64,000 nt of DNA from Amyelois transitella (taxonomy: Eukaryota; Arthropoda; Insecta; Lepidoptera; Pyralidae), in assembly GCF_032362555.1 (NCBI RefSeq), contig NC_083533.1, positions 501,001 through 565,000 on the forward strand, given 5' to 3'. Below the pieces are notes generated by a model that saw only the letters and a list, made by a program, of their open reading frames with translations, did no database searches and had not been told where the DNA came from. Positions 37,401 through 43,559 of this stretch are shown here, in pieces (positions within the stretch are counted from its first letter, which is position 1; the number at the start of each line of letters is the position of its first letter). Made by a program: the position numbers and the translations under genes.

Positions 37401-39185
37401 AGAAAATCCACAATGATTTGGTCAAATCGTTTTGAGAATACCGAAGCAAATCTAGCCTGTAACATAGAAACATTTATTTTATAATACACAAAAGGGCAAG
37501 TCGGCAAGGGGGCGAGGGAACGAGGGTGGTGAGGGGCAGGGGGCGAAGGAGCAGGAGGGCGAGGGGGTGAAGGGGCAACGGGCGAGGGGACGAGGGAGTT
37601 CGGCGCAGGGGGGTGAGAGGTCAGGGAGTGAGGGGATCAGGGGGGCACGGGCAAGGGGGCGACAAAACAAACAACAAACTCACCATGCAAATGATATTCA
37701 TCAACGTCGTGATACAAGTCTGGCCAATTTTGACGAAGGACAGTACACCCATGTTGTTTCTCACGTAAAGGCAGCCCGCGATGAAAAGGCTGGTGCTCAT
37801 CACGATGTTGTAACATCGATAGAATATCCTGAACCTCTCCGGTTCTCCAAACAGTTTCCCTATAAAGGTACATACATAATATCATCGAGGTAGACACACG
37901 ACACGCCCCTAAGGCAAGGTTAGTCAAGTTAGAACCCATAAGGTTGAGCGTTGCATCCGCTCGCGAGTTTGCATTGCCCAAAGGCAAAGTCCAAGGCCGA
38001 GGTTCGTCCCAACTGGGAGCCCCTTGCGCGCTTTTGCCGAAAAGGCTGTTAGGAGGAGCGTCAAGCCCTCGCCTAAATGTCCCGCTGTAAAAGTAAATGC
38101 CCCTCAGGCAAACTATGTTCACATAGTCAAAAAAAAAAGAATCAAATCAAATCAATAGTCTTGATTTGTTTGTTACCTATTTAGGCCCCATTATTTTCTG
38201 CTTCTGTGGCGAAATCTATACGCTACAAGTCACAAGAATAAAAAATAAAATTACGCGACGCTTTCAATCAAAAATCAAACCAAAGATTTCACGGATTGGA
38301 GCTATATATACAATCTCCGACACAACATCGTCGGAGCCACGGTTCCCCAGGCATCACACCAGCCTGGCGGAAGATCTTCCCTTTAGTGGCGGTCGAGCCC
38401 AATCATCGCTCCCACTACACTTCCTTCTGGCTTTTAGTCCCGGTTGCATCCTCACCTCTCTGGAGAGGAGCCCGGGGTATGCCTTTGACCATGGACCCTG
38501 GATTGGGGTGAGTCAGGTTTTACACGAAGCGACTCCCGTCTGATCTCCGCAACCTTTGCAGATAAACCTAAGCCGTATTAGAACCACGGCTACACATTAT
38601 TCCAGTTGCATGAATGTTCAAGTTTCCTCACGATGTTTTCCCTCACCGCAAGAGCATCGGTTAGTATCCAAACTAACGTACATAACTTTAAAAATAGTCA
38701 TTGTTACATGACCGAGGTGGGATTTGAACCTGTGCCTTTCTGCGCATCACGCATTTTATAACCGGGCGCCTTACCGATTTGACCATCGACGATACGCAGC
38801 GTAAGTGCTAAAAGTGCTCATATAATCTACTAGCTGTGCCCGCGACTTAGTCCGCGTGGATTAGTTATTTTGGGCATCATTGAAGCCCTCAAGTTCGAAT
38901 AATTTCCCCCGTTTTTTCACATTTTACATTATTTCTTCGCTCTTAAAAGTTGCAGCGTGATGTTGTATAGCCTAAAGCCTTTCTCGATAAATAGTCTATT
39001 CAACACAAAAAGAACCGGTAGTTCCTGGGATTATCGCGTTCAAACAAACAAACAAACTCAGCTTTATAATATTAGTATAGATATGTCATTAATTTGCCAT
39101 ATACTTGCCTGGCCATCCGCCCATAAACAGCATGAACATTCGTAAGTGTTTAATGTATTTTATTTCGTGGGGCCTTTGGATACCT
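25456..39185 (-). CDS. OR-2: insect odorant receptor (7tm_6 family), first exon not found
   Basis: Tandem paralogue of OR-1. Minus-strand exons are 39185-39109 (2a), 37859-37684 (2b), 37456-37349, 36131-35662, 34977-34875, 27605-27510, 26317-26162 and 25515-25456, all phase-consistent. They cover 415 codons, from GIQRPHEIKYIKHL to the C-terminus IMKTSLSYFMMLRTFASNE. Exon lengths equal those of OR-1 (2a+2b 253, then 108, 103, 96, 156, 60), except exon 4, which is two codons longer. Exon 2 is split by an additional intron with a GC donor. Conserved marks include PGKLFGEPERF, FDHEHNFKGFI, GPLTIGLIALLVQM and LGLKALGVVEVGVRTMA. No stop or frameshift was seen in these exons. The first exon (about 20 residues expected) was not identified; a weak candidate at 43004-43069 carries stops. 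A full-length LINE occupies the intron between exons 5 and 6, in the same orientation as the gene. Either a functional receptor with a distant first exon or a recent pseudogene is possible. Confidence 0.82.
25555..25770 (-). repeat. Tatg1, diverged, minus orientation
   Basis: TACATACATATGGTCACGTC to AAAGTGCGGGTACCACTAC, in the last intron of OR-2. Confidence 0.65.
25920..26145. repeat. (TATG)n microsatellite from a Tatg1 tail
   Basis: Begins with the Tatg1 words AAGCCAAATAGCTGAACGTG, then about 200 bases of TATG/TGTG repeats reaching to within 20 bases of the OR-2 exon 7 donor. The long open frames rich in YVCM or HTYI here are repeat artefacts. Confidence 0.9.
26398..26580 (+). mobile_element. 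Hel-3-like Helitron
   Basis: CACACTAATAATAAAGAGGA start; AAGCCGGGGCGGGCCGCTAG end followed by T. In OR-2 intron 6, flanked by ATATAACATATTATGTG words on both sides. Confidence 0.55.
26768..27065. mobile_element. Non-autonomous hAT element, 298 bp, with 8-bp target duplication
   Basis: Termini CAGTGGCGTTACTA and TAGTTACGCCACTG match at 13 of 14 positions. The flanks 26760-26767 and 27066-27073 are both GGGGTAGG, an exact 8-bp duplication, the hallmark length for hAT transposons. The interior includes a GC-rich block (CCGGGGGCCCCTTCCGGC) and no transposase. Confidence 0.85.
27305..27490 (+). repeat. Two Tatg1 tail-halves in tandem
   Basis: Both carry the CAGTCTTTnCAAGACT hairpin and end at ATACGTGATTATATGTATGT and TAGACGTGACCATATGTATG. 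The second ends about 20 bases before the donor side of OR-2 exon 6. Confidence 0.75.
27666..27978 (-). mobile_element. Hel-1 copy with rearranged interior
   Basis: Plus strand CTAGCTGTGCCCGCGACTTC at the left. After TTAGCGCGTTCAAA the body repeats in the other orientation to GTTGCGGGCACAGCTAG. Both outer ends therefore carry the CTAG terminus, indicating two fused inverted copies. Confidence 0.6.
28165..29280. mobile_element. Hel-3-like repeat cluster
   Basis: 28165-28405 (CTGTCCCGGCAAACTTTGTT to GAACGAACATTGTGAAAC) matches 51010-51237. From 28410, CTAGCTGACCCGCGCAACTT starts another element. 29080-29280 (AACCGCATCAAAATCCGTTG, GCGACTTTGTTTTATACTA) matches 51400-51485. No coding sequence seen. 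Confidence 0.5.
29652..32543 (-). CDS. LINE-A ORF2: apurinic-type endonuclease and reverse transcriptase
   Basis: 963 aa and intact. The N-terminal endonuclease domain shows QNIQGL, LTEHW, CGDFNID and SDHCGQLVTF (family catalytic motifs). The reverse transcriptase shows NYRPISILPILSKVFE, QYGFTEGKCTTDA, FCDLTKAFDCVDH, GVPQGSILGP and the catalytic FADDTS. The C-terminus has the F..YIKVEL..KAYY pattern. It nicks the target DNA and copies the element RNA at the nick (target-primed reverse transcription). The jockey/CR1-like lineage is likely, but the exact clade is unresolved. The ATG at 32543 lies inside ORF1, 13 bases before the ORF1 stop codon. Confidence 0.93.
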   Translation of the reverse strand: MWFKLNHRTKGRTNELKIVHQNIQGLPGKELIIDLFNEKMDVNMVCLTEHWILEGELMPSLNNFNAVSCFRRGSAIRGGSVIYVKNGHRCKERHDIVRLSLERCVEVSCAELEEHIVICIYSPPNSSIMDFLNVMEEVLIVATKSNKKVIVCGDFNIDILVSSTVTIQFLNLFKCFNLDNAFLEPTRFTATSAKCIDNVFSEQKPNNKNVFSKLPSDHCGQLVTFSTKHSTCDGLIMCRPITAHKINKFTSSLENKICAVTYTGSDPNGHYNKLFTTISDAYSKTFIQKKRKCNNNFKFNEWATVGIYKSRKTLYDLYAQKQYRFESGFVDHVRNYSKIFKKVCLHAKSLFIKNKISNAPNKTKETWSVINKETGRSNFKENINEIKCNDRKITSTTEIVNLFEHFFTNIPLELTSNIDSCPNEAEILLKNNVSICSSKFKFLNIDPTDIINTFKELNLKKSEDYWGMSAVVICHIINIIAGDLAYIFNNCVDQGIFPNLMKYSKLIPLFKKGEKSDPGNYRPISILPILSKVFERIMLNQMQRYFKSNKLFHSQQYGFTEGKCTTDAGVALVTHILNAWEDSQDAIGVFCDLTKAFDCVDHRTLLLKLAHYGFDTAAVELIKSYLSNRLQTVDLNNTKSKGATVKIGVPQGSILGPFLFLIYINDLPCMIEKQTGIVLFADDTSLIFKMNRRSEICDDVNSTLAAISNWFTINNLLLNANKTQCIKFTLPNVRQANVDISISSKRLDFVDSTTFLGITLDSNLKWHAHILKLSKRLSSAAYAIRRIRHLTDVATAKLVYFSYFHSLMSYGLLLWGSAADIQTIFILQKRAIRYIYGLKQRDSLRDFFKNLNILTLPSQYIFDNIMHVRKNLNSFKKVGECTSRSLRNNYKLSIPAHRLAKVGKSFLINCIRFYNKLPKSVLEMNDRKFKQYIKVELCRKAYYSTDDYINDKHVWPELDIMAS
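32463..32543 (-). promoter_or_regulatory. ORF1-ORF2 overlap with slippery heptamer and hairpins
   Basis: On the minus strand the ORF1 frame reads GGT TTA AAC TAA; T-TTA-AAC (32537-32531) fits the X-XXY-YYZ rule for -1 frameshifting, and the -1 frame is ORF2. The heptamer lies inside an 8-bp hairpin (TGTGGTTT at 32542-32535 with AAACCACA at 32529-32522, loop AAACT). Downstream, AGGAAGG (32514-32508) can pair with CCTTCCT (32469-32463). Termination-reinitiation at the overlapping ATG is the alternative. Confidence 0.55.
32528..34087 (-). CDS. LINE-A ORF1: coiled coil plus SGNH-esterase-like protein
   Basis: 519 aa. Residues 10-130 are rich in heptad-like Leu/Glu/Lys (LERKELLLERE-type segments), consistent with a coiled coil; a second helical stretch follows around 215-260. 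The C-terminal third looks like the SGNH/GDSL hydrolase fold found in ORF1 of CR1-type LINEs: block I VIFSDSIGRN, a block III-like VIMVGNSLN, and a block V-like KDNIYLSRLY. In the last, the usual catalytic His of the DxxH motif is Tyr, so hydrolase activity is doubtful. Presumed role: RNA binding or particle assembly, membrane targeting, or both. Met1 or Met4 could be the start. No RNA-recognition or CCHC motif was noticed. Confidence 0.8.
   Translation of the reverse strand: MLNMSTSSRAVTVRQVELKLKTALLNLKTEREEKERLLLEREQNEQEFQCLLDRNTKLNLSLTESRLQCDDLVEQLNQLKLELGYFQQCSDTYEDVLRHNIKLEKELGEARRRIEHYEQSRQSLEVNNMFDQIISVTSAPLLDSVIDLTSETSLCEINKQSTAIRLSHNKCRKIRKLNKIIKKNKIQMNINKKKSHIIKSGIKIYSNMCSCLELTERKLLESQELYSVDTKTLTEQISQLEENVSNLLEKNTESLRQISDHVMATESLIKDANYIEEMIKSAGDLCTCGIFNGSSISSTVVPSPCLGGLSDSMPESVGVDMCSPQNTVIFSDSIGRNMGKLFSENLSNIINYCLPNSNYSQIINCIKNTQLSNTSTIVIMVGNSLNISKQDLIQGLGTLNNLNVGKIIFCAFPYLSCQTPKKNKFIHLMNNIVHNMSCRHDKFVFFDTNLFIKNCFLTKDNIYLSRLYKKRIATLIANNIKEWTSLHCGKLHCLQNLTKSTESSNFCNDDSVDASCGLN
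34598..34805 (-). mobile_element. LTR-like element, minus orientation
   Basis: The reverse complement has TGGCGGTCGAGCC, GGAAGATCTTC, CGGATTGACTCGACATTG and the GCGACAACATTAC start region of the 5412-5645 element. The TATA word is degraded. Confidence 0.45.
35195..35255 (-). mobile_element. LTR-like fragment
   Basis: GAGATCTTCCGCTGAGCTAG and GCCTGGAATGCGCGCGACAG correspond to the 3' part of the same family, just ahead of a tSINE-A. Confidence 0.4.
35320..35556 (+). mobile_element. tSINE-A, full length
   Basis: GGCCTCTGTGGCGCAACGGT head to TTTGTCCCGTATACATATTA end. In OR-2 intron 4, about 100 bases from exon 4. Confidence 0.85.
36200..36460 (+). repeat. Tatg1, full length
   Basis: GTTGTGTGGTTCCCGGCACT to TATAGACGTGCCCATATGTA, then a short TATG tail. 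Confidence 0.9.
36470..37070. other. Mostly unrecognised intron sequence
   Basis: Contains a Tatg1 scrap (36630-36700) and a stretch (36720-36990) with CCTCTAAAGTTGACATAGCA, TGACGTCACTGAACGCTGAT and ACGTAATTTTAATTCG. A block with similar words (AATCAGCGCTCATG, TTTGACGTCACTGACC) lies at 57.8 kb, so this may be an old repeat. No exon of OR-2 is expected here. Confidence 0.4.
37073..37271 (+). mobile_element. Hel-2 Helitron copy
   Basis: TCCTACTACTATTATAAAGG to GCGGGCGGCCTCTAG followed by T. Confidence 0.7.
37494..37670. repeat. G-rich degenerate minisatellite filling a short OR-2 intron
   Basis: About 175 bases built from variants of GGGGCGAGGGG and GGGCAAGGGGGCGA on the plus strand; C-rich in the OR-2 transcript. 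Together with its flanks it makes up nearly the whole 227-base intron 37457-37683. Several G3-5 runs could form quadruplexes on the non-transcribed side. Confidence 0.85.
38283..38415 (+). mobile_element. LTR-like element, partial
   Basis: CACGGATTGGAGCTATATAT (TATA region) to CGGTCGAGCCCAATCATCGC, then directly a tSINE-B. Confidence 0.5.
38425..38800 (-). mobile_element. tSINE-B copy
   Basis: Plus strand TTTAGTCCCGGTTGCATCCT to ACCTTGTGCC-type head words (GATTTGAACCTGTGCCTTTC, CCTTACCGATTTGACC). Confidence 0.7.
38829..39086 (-). mobile_element. Hel-1 Helitron near the OR-2 GC donor
   Basis: The minus strand starts TCTATACTAATATTATAAAG only 22 bases inside the intron and ends GGGCACAGCTAG followed by T. 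Confidence 0.75.
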
Positions 39186-39213
39186 CTGTAAATAACAAAA
39201 TGATGTTCATTCA

Positions 39214-39312
39214 TGTTTTTTAATGTAGACAATGTGCATTCGCCCACGATATAGATTTAAGAGATCTACAGGGTGACATTTAAAACAACTGCATCCTTTT
39301 AAACATTGACTT
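39214..39312. mobile_element. LINE-A fragment joined to 470-bp element fragment
   Basis: 39214-39267 (GTTTTTTAATGTAGACAATG to TTTAAGAGATCT) is LINE-A 3' UTR. At 39268 it switches to CAGGGTGACATTTAAAACAA, the end of the element also found at 14.1 and 20.9 kb. Confidence 0.65.
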
Positions 39313-39354
39313 TTTCATGCACATTCGATGATTACGGGTACTTCTAACGCCTCA

Positions 39355-39615
39355 TACATACATACATACGTCACGTCTATATCTCTTGCGGTATAGACAG
39401 AGCCAACAGTCTTGCAAAGACTGACAGGCCAAATTCAGCTGTTTGGCTTAATGATAGAATTGAGATTTAAATAGTGACAGGTTACTGGCCCATCGCCTAA
39501 AATACAATCCCAAGTTTATCAACCAATCCCTTAGGTGCCTTTTACGACATCCGTGGGGAAGAGATGGAGTGGTCCTATTCTTTTTTCTATTGGTGCCGGG
39601 AACCACACGGCACTT
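39355..39615 (-). repeat. Tatg1, full length, minus orientation
   Basis: CATACATACATACGTCACGT to GGTGCCGGGAACCACACGGC. Confidence 0.9.
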
Positions 39616-39684
39616 GTATAACTAAGACATTGGAATAACATTATTAGAGATTTAAGGCGGATGAAGCCGCCGGCAACAGTTATT

Positions 39685-39936
39685 CCATATAATCACGTCT
39701 ATATCCCTTGCGGGGTAGGCAGAGTCAACAGTCTTGAAAAGACTGAATAGCCACCTTCAGCTATTTGGCTTAATGATAGAATTGAGATTCAAATAGTGAC
39801 AGGCTGCTAGCCTATCGCCTAAAATAAGAATCCCAAGCTTGTGAGCCTATCCCTTAGTCGCTTTTTACGACATCCATGGCAAAGAGATGGAGTGGTCCTA
39901 TTCTTTTTTTCATTGGTGCCGGGAACCACACGGCAC
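39685..39936 (-). repeat. Tatg1, full length, minus orientation
   Basis: CATATAATCACGTCTATATC to GGTGCCGGGAACCACACGGC, tandem with the preceding copy. Confidence 0.9.
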
Positions 39937-40194
39937 TGCAACAATTATTACTTACATTAAATCAGTACCATCACGTATGATAAGAGGCATTTTGTTTTTT
40001 TTTTTCAATAAAGTTAAGTCATCTACAACACTTCAATATAAATTGATAAATGTCACGATACTCATAGGAAATTATAATCAATGAAATAATTCATATTTTG
40101 CATAAAGCTTAAGTAGTTAGTTCGCAATTAAAATGATTTCTACTTGAACGATTCGCAAGATAAAGTATTTTTTACATATACAAGTAGACACATG

Positions 40195-40385
40195 TGCCGT
40201 GTAGTTCTGGGCATTTTGAAATGTCGTAAAAGGCGACGGGAAAGGCTTATAAATTTGGGATTCTTCTTTTAGGCGATGGGCTAGCAATTTGTTGCTATAT
40301 GAATCTCAATTCCGTCACTAAATCTTGATATAGTCACGTCTATATAGATGAATATATACATATGTATGTATGTATGTATGTATAA
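40195..40385 (+). repeat. Tatg1, internally deleted
   Basis: GTGCCGTGTAGTTCTGGGCA to CAATTCCGTCACTAAATC, then a TATG tail at 40360-40385. Confidence 0.65.
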
Positions 40386-40394
40386 AACAATTGT

Positions 40395-40465
40395 ACAGCA
40401 CTTACAAAGGCGGGCTTATCCCTAAGTGGGATCTTTTCCAGCCAACCTGACTGTATGATGCTTAA
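40395..40465 (-). mobile_element. LINE 3'-end fragment
   Basis: The minus strand reads GGTTGGCTGGAAAAGATCCC then GGGATAAGCCCGCCTTTGTA. A related word occurs at 47.15 kb. No coding part. Confidence 0.45.
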
Positions 40466-40499
40466 TACTTAAACAATTATAAACGTACATTACATACAA

Positions 40500-40615
40500 G
40501 GTCAGGTCATGTCTAACAAAAACCGCCGAGCTTGCATGAAGAGAGTAATGAATGTGGATGAAGCGAATGAAGTGTGCAGGTAGGTATCGTGGCAAGTAGA
40601 AAGATTAAGTCTAAG
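40500..40615 (+). mobile_element. RTE LINE 3' fragment
   Basis: GGTCAGGTCATGTCTAACAA, CGAGCTTGCATGAAGAGAGT; the end is degraded. Confidence 0.6.
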
Positions 40616-40787
40616 GTGTGGTAGGTGGGTTTGAAATAAAAAACTTAACCTATCCACTTGTATCAAATGGGTAATTTAAAAACAATTAACATATGTAATC
40701 CACTCGTAATAATGGATATGTAGAATTAATTTCGTCTGTATGTCTGTCTGTTACATTTCAATGGCTAAACTGCTGAATGTATTTAGG

Positions 40788-41040
40788 TGCCGTGTGGTTC
40801 CCGGCACCAATATTAAAAAAGTATAGGACCACTCCATCTCTTTCCCATGGATGGTTTAAAAGGCGACTAATAAGCTTTTAACTTGGGATTCTTCTTTAAG
40901 GCGATGGGCTAGCGACCTCTTTGAATTTGTCACTATTTGAATCTCAATTATATCATTAAACCTAACAGCTGAACGTGGCCTATCAGTCTTCCAAGTCTGC
41001 TGGCTCTGTATACCCCGCAAGGGAAATAGACGATTGATGA
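40788..41040 (+). repeat. Tatg1, full length
   Basis: GTGCCGTGTGGTTCCCGGCA to CAAGGGAAATAGACGATTGA. Confidence 0.85.
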
Positions 41041-41081
41041 ATGATTATATGAATTCCATAAATACTCGTATATCTAATTTG

Positions 41082-41132
41082 AAATAGAAATAGATTTATT
41101 TTCAAAATTGGCTACAAGCTATCGCGCGGTAT
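41082..41132 (-). mobile_element. LINE-A 3' tip
   Basis: AATAGAAATAGATTTATTTT and TTGGCTACAAGCTATC, the last 50 bases of the family only. Confidence 0.65.
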
Positions 41133-41168
41133 ATTATTGATGCCAACATTTAATGATTATTAGAATTA

Positions 41169-41715
41169 ACTAGCTGTGCCTGCGACTTCGTCCCCGTGGA
41201 ATAGTTATTTTGGGCATAATTGTAGCTCTCAAGGTTGAATAACTTTCCCCTTTTCTATTCCTGTAACTACATTTTCTTTCACATCACAACATTCCCTTAC
41301 TTATCACGCTGTTCCTTCCAACATACTCCTTAACGCTCTCATTTCCACTGCATTTATTCTGCTTTCGTGCTTCTTTTGCCATACCCAACTTTCACTCCCA
41401 TACATTAATGATCAAATTAAGGACGTCCTGGTAAAGGGTCAGGTCAAAAGTACCCGAAACCGCCGAGCTTGCATGAAGAGAGTTATGAATGTGGATGAAG
41501 CAAAGGAAATATGCAGAGATCGTGGCAAGTGGAAAGAGGTAGTCTCTGCCTACCCCTCCGGGAAAGAGGCGTGATTTTATGTATGTATGTTTAACAACTT
41601 AACAAATTTTTAAAACATTAATTCAACACAAAAATTATTTTTCAATTTGAACCAGTAGTGCCTGAGATTAGCGCGTTCAAACAAACAAACTCTTTAGCTT
41701 TATAATAATAGTATA
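41169..41715 (-). mobile_element. Hel-1 copy carrying RTE LINE sequence
   Basis: Helitron end CTAGCTGTGCCTGCGACTTC (41169) and beginning TTTATAATAATAGTATAG (41715, minus strand) flank an interior (about 41262-41600) made of RTE pieces in both orientations. The minus strand encodes YGSESWVWQKKHESRINAVE; the plus strand from 41408 encodes the QIKDVLVKGQVKSTRNRRAC tail with a TATG end. Confidence 0.65.
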
Positions 41716-41924
41716 GAAGTATAGATATAATCATGATAGGCCTCGTTCAGTTGTTTGGCTAAATAGATGATAGTCATACCCGACAGGAGTCACATGCAAG
41801 AGCTAGTAATCTTCATAGTTAAAAATTCTTTGTCTTATCATAAACAATTACATGTGTGAGAATTACCAGCTGATTCTTGTATAGAATAACTAGATTTTAC
41901 CCGTAACTTCGCCCGCCGCAGTGC

Positions 41925-42192
41925 CTTGTGGTTCCCGGAACTAATAAGAAAAAAAAGGATAGGATTACGAGGATTTCTTTTCCATGGATGTCGTAAAAGG
42001 CGACTAAGGTATAGGCTTATGAACTTGCGATTCTTTTTTTAGGCGATGAGTTAGTAGGTAACCTTTCACTATTTGAATCCCAATTCTATCATCAAGCCTA
42101 AAAGCTGAACGTGGCCTATCAGTCTTTACAAGATTGTTGGCTCTGTCTACCCCGCAAGGGATATAGACGTGACTATATGTATGTATACATGT
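41925..42192 (+). repeat. Tatg1, full length
   Basis: GTGCCTTGTGGTTCCCGGAA to TATAGACGTGACTATATGTA. Confidence 0.85.
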
Positions 42193-42309
42193 ATGTTTGT
42201 CCGCGCTAATGGCCTTATCTACAAAAGATACAGATATTACTTTTTTTTGTTTATTTATTTCGCAAATCCCACGGGAACTATAGTTTTTACCAGGATGTAA
42301 AATACCCTA

Positions 42310-42645
42310 TGTCTTAAGCCAAAAAGCTGAATGCCTATCAGTCTTTACAAAATTGTTGGCTCTATCTACCCCGAAAGGATTATAGACGTGATACGTATGT
42401 TTGTATGTTAAATGAAAAATATTGTAATAAAAATAGATTTGTTTTAAAAATAAGCTAGCTCTTAAATTGACGTCAACATAACTTAAGTTCCTGCCTATAA
42501 TTGAATCTACTACCGCTGCCAAGATCCTTATTCAGTCAATAAGCCATACAGCTGAACTTGATCTTCCAGTCTTTATGTGATTGCTGACTCTGTCTATCTC
42601 GTAAGGGTAAAGAAGTGATTAAGTATATGACGGTATATTATATCT
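42310..42645. repeat. Tatg1 tails around a LINE-B fragment
   Basis: Tatg1 tail pieces at 42310-42415 and 42530-42640 flank 42425-42528, which reads as a minus-oriented LINE-B 3' end (AAATTGACGTCAACATAACT, ACTACCGCTGCCAAG). Confidence 0.6.
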
Positions 42646-42879
42646 ATACTAATATTATAAAGCTGAAGAGTTTGTTTGTTTGAAGCGCTAATCTCAGAAA
42701 CTACTGGTTCGAATTGAATTCTTTTCGCTTTGAATAGACCATTTATCGAGGAAAGCTAAGGAGCAAAGAGATAATGGAAAATGTGAAAAAAAACGGGGAA
42801 AATTATTCATCCTTGAGGGCTACAATGATGCCCAAAATAACTATTCTACGCGAACGAAGTTGCGGGCACAGTTAGTGTA
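42646..42879 (+). mobile_element. Hel-1 Helitron copy
   Basis: TCTATACTAATATTATAAAG to GTTGCGGGCACAGTTAG followed by T. Confidence 0.7.
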
Positions 42880-43003
42880 GGATATTATATGATCTGACTG
42901 TATAAAATTAGTCGTAGTTATTGCTTAGTATTATTATCATCCATGTTTTCGTTATAAATTTATTGATTTTCGATGTGTACATAGTGTATAAATATTGACT
43001 TAC

Positions 43004-43069
43004 AGATCCCACTTATACTCAACTCGCTAAAACGTCTTTGTAATAGCGTAATTCAAAATTGTCCCACAT
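43004..43069 (-). pseudogene. Doubtful candidate for OR-2 exon 1
   Basis: The minus strand starts ATGTGG (as OR-1 exon 1 does) and ends at a good donor (CT|GTAAGT) after 66 bases, against 62 in OR-1. TGA and TAA interrupt the frame and the phase does not fit exon 2a. It could be a decayed exon or chance. Confidence 0.2.
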
Positions 43070-43389
43070 ACGGATACATACAAAAGAATATGGATGTTGT
43101 CTTGACTGCTTAAGAGCGACTTTCCCATAGCCAAACTGATTTGCACAAAACGAATGTACATACTCATTAAAAACTAAGTTTAAAGAATAATAATCCTTAT
43201 GGTGTTGTCATAAAAGTGAGCTGTTATGGTATTTTAAATTCGGAATGCATCAAGAAGATTGGAAAGTTGCGTTCGTCAGTTGGGACCGCAGCACGGACGG
43301 CGTCGCTCGCGTCATTGACTATAATTAAAAAAAAAGAAAATACTGGCCGAAAATAATTAGAAAGAATTTTCCACGGGAAAATAGCGCGA

Positions 43390-43405
43390 TTTGACATCTG
43401 TCAAA
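43390..43405. promoter_or_regulatory. Palindrome TTTGACA-TC-TGTCAAA
   Basis: 7-bp arms around two bases. Near-identical to the palindrome in the ZNF-A/ZNF-B promoter (7272-7289), and placed just upstream of the candidate first exon below. Confidence 0.45.
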
Positions 43406-43419
43406 CGTTTTTCCGTTTG

Positions 43420-43533
43420 TGCTTTTTCTGCAAAATCTTGTGTGTGCTGTGTTCATTAATTTTCTGTGTTGTAATTTTTGAACTGTGCGTTGCGTAAATT
43501 TTTTCGAAACCAAAGGTCGCTAAGGAGTTTGTG
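43420..43533 (+). other. Candidate non-coding first exon of a plus-strand gene
   Basis: Unique, non-repeat sequence ending in a strong donor (GTG|GTGAGT), with no ATG-opened long frame. The left end is arbitrary because the transcription start cannot be seen. A matching acceptor with a start-codon exon lies at 62947. This is inference, not an observed transcript. Confidence 0.35.
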
Positions 43534-43559
43534 GTGAGTTCTTTTTGTTATAAACCTGT

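Larger units (their letters stand above)
37860..39108 (-). other. Additional GC-AG intron of OR-2
   Basis: The minus-strand donor is AG|GCAAGT and the acceptor CCTTTATAG|GG. It interrupts the W-P-G-K codons that are contiguous in OR-1 (21594 region). 77+176 nt equals the 253-nt OR-1 exon exactly. The intron is filled with a Hel-1 copy close to the donor, a tSINE-B, an LTR-like piece and an unrecognised part at 37890-38160. Confidence 0.8.

Noticed and set aside
37567-38122. Frames of 108 and 161 codons around the G-rich intron
   Set aside because: They read through the minisatellite or overlap OR-2 exon 2b in the wrong frame.
39186-43320. Protein MSMYIRFVQISLAMGKSLL (46 codons, near 43.1 kb minus) as OR-2 exon 1
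   Set aside because: Its only phase-compatible donor is weak (AC|GTTTTA) and it has no similarity to the OR-1 N-terminus.
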